A stretch of 25,070 bases of DNA from positions 1 to 25,070 of IMG/VR virus record IMGVR_UViG_3300032284_000079. One strand, 5' to 3'. Position 1 is the stretch's first letter. The number at the start of each line of letters is the position of its first letter. Position numbers and translations under genes: made by a program. The DNA is from a virus. This document shows, piece after piece, positions 19,097 to 25,070 of the stretch. Below the pieces are notes generated by a model that searched no databases, was not told the origin of the DNA, and saw nothing but the letters and a program-made list of their open reading frames with translations.

Positions 19097-22000
19097 TATG
19101 CCCATGTTCCTATGCTTGTATTAGAGCCTGATGCACTCATTGGGGATAGTTTAAAGTAACTTCCTATAGCTGTGGTGTATGGCCCAACAGATACACTTGT
19201 TGTGTATTGTGGAATAAATGTCCCACCTGCATTAATAGAAACTGTGCCTTTCATAAATACCGTTTTATATACCGTTGCTGCACTTGGGCCAGCTATTGTT
19301 GTAGCTGTGGCAGTTTGTATAAATCCTGTATATACAGCACCATTTGAAGTGTCATTAAAAGAAGTAATTCCTGAAACAGGTTGATAATATTCGTATGAAA
19401 TATTATTAATTGTTGCCGTTCCACCAAAACCTAACTGAAAGTTATGTGAAGAAGCTGTTGCTGTTTTTGATACAGCAAATAATCCTTCAAACTGATATAC
19501 GGTAGAACCACTTACAGTTACTCCTACACCTAAAAATGATTGTGCAGATGTTGATGCACTTCCTGTGTAAGAAGACTCTAAACGATAAATTAATTCAGCA
19601 GGTATTAATCCTGTACCGTTATATGGTGTTTTAACTAAATTACTATTTTGTCCATAAAACGATGTAATTGTAGGTGTTGCAATAGTTGGAGATGTTCCTA
19701 ATACAACAGAACCGCTACCTGTAGTCGCTAAGTTTCCAACAACTCCTGCATTGTTATATAAAACATAACCACTTGTCCCACCTTGTACTAAACTTGTTCC
19801 TACAGATAAATTAGTTGGAGTTACTGTGCCTGTAGCAAATGCAATCGTTTCAACAATATCGTTTGTAGCACGACCTACTGCTAAGACTACGCTTGTACCA
19901 TTGGTTGCCGTATAGTCAGCTCCGTTTAGTAATACACCGTTGACATAAACTTCAACATATCCAACCGTATAACTAACTGTAAATGTAGTCTGTCCTGCCG
20001 TTGCCGTAAATGATGTTCTTGTGTAAGCATTAGTGCTACCACCTGTTGACCAAGTTGGTACACCACCTGCTACGGTTAGGATTTGACCTGTTGTGCCTAT
20101 ACCAAGTCTTGTTCCTGCTCCACTTGTTCCACCATAAATGATGTCACCAGCAGTAGTCATTGGGCTTAGTGCATTAAACGCTGCACTTGCCGTTGTCTGA
20201 CCAGTTCCACCATTAAGAATCGGTAGAGCCGTTCCTGAGTAAGTTAATGCTAATGTGCCTGAACTTGTTACTGGGCTACCTGTAACGGTAAATATAGATG
20301 GTGCAGTTAAGGCTACCGATGTAACCGTTCCTGATCCTTTTCCATTAAATGTATTCCAGTCAGTAGATGTCAAATAACCATTGGTAGTCGTATTAGCGGC
20401 CGCCATGCTAATTGCTGGAGTTGCACCACCTGAAGATACAACAGGGGCTGTACCAGTTACAGAAGTGACCGTTCCCTGTGGATTAGATGCAGTTGTAATG
20501 CTAGTCACTCGCCCATAAGTGTCGATTGTGACTACTGGAATAAGGGTAGATGAACCAGTTGTTCCTGCTGTTGCAACACCTGAAGCAAGATCAATTACAG
20601 GAGTTGTACCACCTGTTGAAGTTATACGACCTGTTGTTCCACTTACTGAAGTTACTGTTCCTGATCCTTTGTTATTAAAGGTAGTCCAATCGGTAGAGCT
20701 TAAATATCCATTAACAGATGATGTTGCAACAGGCATACTTATTACAGGAGTTGTACCACCGCTTGATACAACAGGACTTGTGCCTGTAACACTTGTGACT
20801 GTACCTACACTAATTGATCCACCAAGACTTGTGCTTGTGCCATTGATAGTAATTGCTGAATTGGCTAATTGTGCGTTGCTAATCGTTCCTGATAAATCTG
20901 TAGTAGGAATAGTGCTTGATGCTGTCATCACACTTGTTCCGCTACCTTTAACATATCCTGTAAGAGTTGATGCACCTGTTCCACCATTTGCAACAGCTAC
21001 TTGACCAACAATATTGCCAGCTTGAACTGATAAATTGCTTTTATTAATATAAATTGCACCTGCAGATGAATTCACATATGCAACAGTTCCTAATTTAACT
21101 GCATATCCTGTTGGTGGAATAGTGTTTTGATAAAAACCAGCAGAATAAGGAGATAAATAAAGCGTATCACCCACGGTATAACTACCAGTATTAATACCTT
21201 GAATTAAACCAATTGTTGTTACATAGCCAGCATTTCCACTAGAAATAGCTTGATTTGCAAGACCAATAACATTTGATGTTGTTAAAGTATTGGCAATAGC
21301 TAATGCCACATTCGGATAAGTTTGACCACTACTTGTTCCAGTTATATAAACAGGTTGTCCAATATTAATAGTCGAACCTGTATTATTTATAACTTTAAGT
21401 TGTATTTCTTCTCCAAGATGAACAGTATTGTTGGTAACATCATTAAATTGAGCTAATGTGTGATTTACTGAATCAAACCATACACGACCTTCTTGATAAG
21501 ATGGAGGAGTTGTAGAGGTAAATATTTCGTAATCACTAATTGTTGGGTGTGCTTGTGTCGCACCTGTGGCCAATACGACATTTCCTGAACCTGTTGTGCT
21601 AGTAGCAGGAAAAGCACCTACATCTGTGTATGTTAAATTAACCGTTCCTGTATAACCGTTGACTGACGTTACAGCATCTGTATTATCTATCTTTTGCCAT
21701 GCAGAACCGTTATATACCGCCCAATCACCGACTTGCCAATCAGTAATGCCGTTAAGATTAGTAGAACCAGCGACATTGACAACATAATAATAACCTTTAG
21801 TACCAACAGAGGAAGTAAGAGTAGGGGTATTAGTAGATGCATTCCATGTTCCTTGATAACTTAAAGCACCAATAACGGCAGCAGGTAACTGGCTAATAGG
21901 TACAGTTCCACTATTGTCTAACGTTGCTACACCATTTGCTACACCTGCGTCTTTAGTTGATGCCGTTCCTAAACCTGTTATATCCGTATTTGGAATGGTT

Positions 22001-22194
22001 GCATTTGCCGTCATTGTTGACGTGCCATTGCCTTTTACATAACCAGTCAGAGTTGAAGCACCAGTTCCGCCATTAGTAGGAGGAACAGTACCGCTTAATT
22101 GATGATCATCATTCCAATTAGACGGTTGAACAATTGTCGTATCCCCAGCGTCAGGAATAGCACTAACAAATTTATGCTTTACGGTTATAGCCAT
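19096..22194 (-). CDS. Large repetitive tail fibre protein
   Basis: 1032 residues. N-terminal MAITVKHKFVSAIPDAGDTT and a NWNDDHQ segment act as a virion-attachment domain common in phage fibres. Two copies of NGGTGASTLTGYVKG (residues 41 and 403) and four copies of GTVTSV (464, 512, 574, 622), each heading a unit like VVSSGGTTPVIS and NGYLSSTDW, form a long fibre shaft. Residues 726-786 are a common fibre beta-domain (TSFTATAGQTTFTVSYTVGY, VNGVLLNGADYTATNG). The last 180 residues (FEGLFAVSKTATASSHNFQL to GSNTSIGTWA) are probably the receptor-binding head. It is coupled to the portal gene by TAATG, so it is placed inside the head module rather than with the other fibres. Confidence 0.88.
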   Translation of the reverse strand: MAITVKHKFVSAIPDAGDTTIVQPSNWNDDHQLSGTVPPTNGGTGASTLTGYVKGNGTSTMTANATIPNTDITGLGTASTKDAGVANGVATLDNSGTVPISQLPAAVIGALSYQGTWNASTNTPTLTSSVGTKGYYYVVNVAGSTNLNGITDWQVGDWAVYNGSAWQKIDNTDAVTSVNGYTGTVNLTYTDVGAFPATSTTGSGNVVLATGATQAHPTISDYEIFTSTTPPSYQEGRVWFDSVNHTLAQFNDVTNNTVHLGEEIQLKVINNTGSTINIGQPVYITGTSSGQTYPNVALAIANTLTTSNVIGLANQAISSGNAGYVTTIGLIQGINTGSYTVGDTLYLSPYSAGFYQNTIPPTGYAVKLGTVAYVNSSAGAIYINKSNLSVQAGNIVGQVAVANGGTGASTLTGYVKGSGTSVMTASSTIPTTDLSGTISNAQLANSAITINGTSTSLGGSISVGTVTSVTGTSPVVSSGGTTPVISMPVATSSVNGYLSSTDWTTFNNKGSGTVTSVSGTTGRITSTGGTTPVIDLASGVATAGTTGSSTLIPVVTIDTYGRVTSITTASNPQGTVTSVTGTAPVVSSGGATPAISMAAANTTTNGYLTSTDWNTFNGKGSGTVTSVALTAPSIFTVTGSPVTSSGTLALTYSGTALPILNGGTGQTTASAAFNALSPMTTAGDIIYGGTSGAGTRLGIGTTGQILTVAGGVPTWSTGGSTNAYTRTSFTATAGQTTFTVSYTVGYVEVYVNGVLLNGADYTATNGTSVVLAVGRATNDIVETIAFATGTVTPTNLSVGTSLVQGGTSGYVLYNNAGVVGNLATTGSGSVVLGTSPTIATPTITSFYGQNSNLVKTPYNGTGLIPAELIYRLESSYTGSASTSAQSFLGVGVTVSGSTVYQFEGLFAVSKTATASSHNFQLGFGGTATINNISYEYYQPVSGITSFNDTSNGAVYTGFIQTATATTIAGPSAATVYKTVFMKGTVSINAGGTFIPQYTTSVSVGPYTTAIGSYFKLSPMSASGSNTSIGTWA
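20332..20805 (-). repeat. Fibre shaft repeats B (GTVTSV units)
   Basis: GTVTSV begins units at residues 464, 512 and 574, with a fourth start at 622 just past this span; spacings are 48, 62 and 48. The first and third units (464-511 and 574-621) are close copies, both with VVSSGG, ISM, NGYL and STDW in order; the second is diverged. Confidence 0.78.
20887..20988 (-). repeat. Fibre repeat unit A, copy 2
   Basis: Codes residues 403-436 of the large fibre, starting NGGTGASTLTGYVKG and ending TIPTTDLSG. It is a near copy of 21973-22074, 362 residues further on. Confidence 0.8.
21973..22074 (-). repeat. Fibre repeat unit A, copy 1
   Basis: Codes residues 41-74 (NGGTGASTLTGYVKG to TIPNTDITG). The two copies differ at only a few residues in 34. 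Confidence 0.8.
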
Positions 22195-24464
22195 TACTGG
22201 ACTCCGATAATTTTACCGTCTGCGCCTCTTATTACTTGTTTAGGTCTATTTTGATTTTCACTCATTGTTTGCATAATTTGACCTAGTGCCTGTGTCATTT
22301 GTTGATTACCTTTATCAATAGCGTTAGCAATTGGTGCTAATGGATGTTCCATCGCTTGAGCCATATCTTCTTCAGTCATATATGCTTGTAATCCATCATC
22401 AACACCGGCAGATATACGAGCAGTTTCAATCTTAGCACCGTTATTGATGTGTGCAAGTAAGACCTGAGTATTGCGTTCAGTCATCATCTTCATCTGGGCA
22501 ACCTTCAAGTCCATCTCGGCTTGTTGACGGTTACGTTGATCTTCCAACTGGAATTTAAGCTGATTTTCCTGTGCTTGATATGTCTGTTTAGCTTTCTCCA
22601 ACTCCATTTGCATCTGAATTTTTTGTTGTTCAAACTGTGCAACTTGTTGTGCTTGTTGTGCATTAGCTTGCATCTTAGCCTGTTCAAGTTGCATCTGAGC
22701 TTGAAGTTTCTGTTGTTCAATAGACGGTGGTTTAGGTTGACCCTCAGTCTGTTTAGCTTGTTCCCTAAACTTATCGGCAGTTTCGTCAATAATTCCTTCA
22801 AGACCCTTACCAGCTTTGTAGGCTGTTACAGCAAACTTGACCATCTCCATCAACATCGGTGTCATCTCAGGTACGGCTTGAGCAGCAGGAATAACTTGTT
22901 GCATAAATTGACCAATAGCCGACAAGAATTCCATGCGATTCTGTTTCTCAGCCTGTTCATCCTGATAAATCATGGAGTCAGAAGTTACTTCAATACGGAA
23001 GTTCTTAGCTGGTTCATCTTTTAACAGGGCTAATGCTTGAGGAATATACTGTTTATCGGTATCAGATAGCTGATTTGCACCTGAAATCTTTAAGATAGTA
23101 TCTTCGGTAAAGTGATTACAGATAATTTGAGCTTTTATTGATAACAAGGTAGTCGCAAAGTTAACAACATCGTGTTGCATCGTCTTTAATCGACCTGAAG
23201 CGTTGTTAGACTTGATAATTTGTGCGCCAAGTGTTTCATTAGGGTCTGTTTGACCCCTCTGAATATCAGCAATCCCCATAATCTCGTAGATTTGGTTCTT
23301 AACCTGATCCATCGCAGTATAAGATGACTGTAATGCTGAGGCAATTGGAGTTATATCGACAAGATTAATTGCTCCTGCCATACCCTGTTTTTCAGCAAAT
23401 GCACCCCAATTCTTAATCGGGAGCAATGTATTGTTCTCACCTTCAGTAAATAGACGCTGTAAGCTAGGTTCAGATGCGTCATAGACTCCACGCACTTTAA
23501 GAGCCTGTATAAAGCCATCTATACGGTCAGCAAGCGTATCTAACTGTCTAGCTTGGTCTTGATATAAGGCAAAATCAGGTACAGGAATCAATGAATCTGT
23601 TGTGATTGTTGCGTATAAAGGTTTAGGACAAGGCCAAAAGTTTTCTAACTTCAATGGATCGGGCTTCGTATCGAGGATTTTACCCATCGACTTAGATAGC
23701 CAAATCACCTCACCAGTTGTCTTATCCCAAATCTCATAGATACAGGCTTCATGTGCGCCCTCACCCATCTTTTCATTGTAAGACTTTGATGTTTCAGGCT
23801 TAGTATCTAAAGGAATCTTACCGCCTAATTCTTCACCAAAGCGTTCAACAAGGGCAGGTCTACCAAGATAAACTTTGCGCCAACAAGCAGTTACTTCTTC
23901 CCAAGTCCTAGCGATGGTATGACCGAAATCCCTCCATGCAACATAATCAACTGGAGCGCATTCGTACTCAATGCGTTCTTGATCTTCACGATGCATACCA
24001 CCTTCGGTTTCAGCATCATCAATATCTTCTGTAATTTCCCATCCATCATCAGGTTCATCATCAAGTTTACCGCCAGTAATATGAGGTTCATAACGCACCC
24101 AAGATGTACCACGACCACCGAGTAATCGATCAAGAACTGCTGATTTCATGGCTGAATTGTAGTCACCATAATGCTCAATTTCGTACTCTAAGGCACGTTC
24201 AAGCATCATTGAGGCTACCCTACCAACTGGGTCATTATCTCTAAATCTACGGCTTACATCGGGTCTAGGAAGCCTAGCAAAGATGGCAGGAGTAATGGTT
24301 TGTACGTTTGACCATAAGATATTGAACTTAGCGTTGGGATTGTTTCTTGAGCGTTGATCATCACGATACCGCTTGACGATTCTATCGCTACGATCTTCCC
24401 AAGTCTTATAAGTTCTTTCGTACTGGGCAATACAGTTGTACCAATCTTGGTATGTATGTTCCAT
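22194..24464 (-). CDS. Portal protein
   Basis: 756 residues, similar in length to podovirus portals of the P22/BPP-1 type. N-terminal EHTYQDWYNCIAQYERTYKT, NILWSNVQTITPAIFARLPR and PDVSRRFRDNDPV, then LLGGRGTSWVRYEPHI, CAPVDYVAWRDFGHTIARTW, DFALYQDQARQLDTLADRID and GIADIQRGQTDPNETLGAQI, are typical portal segments (wing, stem and clip order). Residues of about 580-680 are a Gln-rich coiled coil (QQKLQAQMQLEQAKMQANAQ), the helical barrel that extends into the head in such portals. It should form the 12-fold ring for DNA entry and exit. AGGA precedes the ATG two bases after the TerL stop. Confidence 0.9.
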   Translation of the reverse strand: MEHTYQDWYNCIAQYERTYKTWEDRSDRIVKRYRDDQRSRNNPNAKFNILWSNVQTITPAIFARLPRPDVSRRFRDNDPVGRVASMMLERALEYEIEHYGDYNSAMKSAVLDRLLGGRGTSWVRYEPHITGGKLDDEPDDGWEITEDIDDAETEGGMHREDQERIEYECAPVDYVAWRDFGHTIARTWEEVTACWRKVYLGRPALVERFGEELGGKIPLDTKPETSKSYNEKMGEGAHEACIYEIWDKTTGEVIWLSKSMGKILDTKPDPLKLENFWPCPKPLYATITTDSLIPVPDFALYQDQARQLDTLADRIDGFIQALKVRGVYDASEPSLQRLFTEGENNTLLPIKNWGAFAEKQGMAGAINLVDITPIASALQSSYTAMDQVKNQIYEIMGIADIQRGQTDPNETLGAQIIKSNNASGRLKTMQHDVVNFATTLLSIKAQIICNHFTEDTILKISGANQLSDTDKQYIPQALALLKDEPAKNFRIEVTSDSMIYQDEQAEKQNRMEFLSAIGQFMQQVIPAAQAVPEMTPMLMEMVKFAVTAYKAGKGLEGIIDETADKFREQAKQTEGQPKPPSIEQQKLQAQMQLEQAKMQANAQQAQQVAQFEQQKIQMQMELEKAKQTYQAQENQLKFQLEDQRNRQQAEMDLKVAQMKMMTERNTQVLLAHINNGAKIETARISAGVDDGLQAYMTEEDMAQAMEHPLAPIANAIDKGNQQMTQALGQIMQTMSENQNRPKQVIRGADGKIIGVQ

Positions 24465-24466
24465 AT

Positions 24467-25070
24467 TTATATCCTACGGTGCGTTATTTTTGGTGTTTCT
24501 TTCCACATTTCATTAAGTGTTACGTCTGTTTCCCCGACATGAAGTCCTTTAATGCGATTATCTTTGAGGATAGGAGTATCTTCATCTTGCCAAACGATAC
24601 TGAGATAGCGCATTGCGTCTGCTGAATGGCTAGTCCAATCGTGTTTTGGGCGATCCCTAAATACTTTTTTATCATCATCCCATTCCCTTTGATATTGACG
24701 CAAACATTCGATGAGTTCTTCTGTCTTATTATCGAACCAACTGCGAGTTAATGCAAGTCTTGTTGCTTGGATTCCATCTTGTAATGACAAGTTTGGCACG
24801 ATTTTTAGATGTTTTATGTCAATTTTTGCAGAAATTTGCTCGATTATGCTTCTTCCGTTACTTGCTAGTGTTTTTGCACGAGCGTCATGGGGTAGCCAAT
24901 GTGTGCCGTATTTGTACCCAAATTCTTCTTCTTTTTGTTTTATCAAACCTGTATAAAATGGAATAGCCTGACCGTTAGAAGAGTGATGATCGAGGATTCT
25001 AATCTCACCAAAAACTACTTGAAACCAAATAATACTTGTCGAATCATTGAAGCCCAAGTCCCAAGCAGTA
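24467..25070 (-). CDS. terL: Terminase large subunit, C-terminal nuclease part (gene runs off window)
   Basis: 200 residues are visible; the frame stays open to the right edge, where the first codons read TAWDLGFNDSTSIIWFQVV. An internal TTG in this frame is not the real start. WDLGFNDS carries the first Asp of the RNase H-like nuclease and is preceded off-window by the expected ATPase part. LPHDARAKTLASNGRSIIEQ and HDWTSHSADAMRYLSIVW (the H-x-A-D-A-x-R-Y end) match terminase nuclease domains. The enzyme cuts and pumps genome DNA through the portal. The small subunit and the packaging site would lie to the right of the window. Confidence 0.92.
   Translation of the reverse strand, partial: TAWDLGFNDSTSIIWFQVVFGEIRILDHHSSNGQAIPFYTGLIKQKEEEFGYKYGTHWLPHDARAKTLASNGRSIIEQISAKIDIKHLKIVPNLSLQDGIQATRLALTRSWFDNKTEELIECLRQYQREWDDDKKVFRDRPKHDWTSHSADAMRYLSIVWQDEDTPILKDNRIKGLHVGETDVTLNEMWKETPKITHRRI

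Noticed and set aside
20398-20405. GCGGCCGC site, rare in an AT-rich genome, as a sign of cloning or insertion
   Set aside because: It codes Ala codons in the fibre repeat unit and the flanks are continuous with the reading frame.
20332-20988. Regularly spaced DNA repeats suggesting CRISPR or satellite DNA
   Set aside because: The repeats are in frame within one long fibre gene, differ between copies and code for GTVTSV or NGGTG shaft units.
20519-21004. Long plus-strand frame of about 160 residues opposite the fibre gene
   Set aside because: Val/Pro/Thr-rich shadow of the repeat-rich fibre frame with no ribosome site; likewise the plus-strand frame at 22521-23024 opposite the portal coiled coil.

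Overview
The window is one stretch of a tailed double-stranded DNA phage or prophage genome (about 25 kb, AT-rich, no rRNA or tRNA gene seen). Terminase, portal, scaffold, capsid, short-tail connector and ejection-type proteins in that order, with no tape-measure, sheath or tail-tube gene, point to a short-tailed podovirus. The major capsid protein and the portal-to-capsid order recall the Bordetella BPP-1 lineage, so a Gram-negative proteobacterial host is likely. The species cannot be read from the sequence.

Region 1 (1-320) is a divergent control region. A Cro/CI-like repressor reads left off the window. A strong rightward promoter faces it, and symmetric AACAGATT motifs lie on both -10 boxes. 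Region 2 (321-2591) is a tightly coupled early operon: two unknown proteins, a putative single-stranded DNA-binding protein with an SSB-like acidic tail, a small conserved protein and a RecB/Cas4-like nuclease. It is closed by a clean UUCG-loop terminator. Region 3 (2640-3858) has its own candidate tandem promoters and six small genes: two short membrane peptides, an HTH_39-like protein and three unknowns.

Region 4 (3850-25070) is the late region, entirely on the minus strand and read from right to left: TerL (partial), portal, a 1032-residue fibre, a 60-residue fibre stub, a coiled-coil protein, a small Cys-motif protein, scaffold, major capsid protein, a putative decoration protein and an internal terminator. 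It then continues with a conserved head protein, the gp4-like adaptor, the gp10-like tail hub, a GNAT acetyltransferase, an Ala/Gln-rich protein with an S74 chaperone domain, three internal-virion/ejection-type proteins, five small fibre-region proteins, and finally a lysis cassette with three membrane proteins and a GH108 muramidase. Most junctions are stop/start overlaps (TAATG or ATGA), so translation is probably coupled across the late operon.

The early and late transcription units collide tail to tail at 3850-3858, with no terminator visible between them. No integrase, polymerase or helicase lies in the window. The rest of the replication or lysogeny module is presumably to the left of the repressor. 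I found no clearly new defence or mobile system. The most interesting points are the leaderless-type switch, the S74 domain on a protein that does not look like a fibre, the shared fibre tail motif at two distant loci, the beta-domain insertions in both connector proteins, and the three-membrane-protein lysis cassette.
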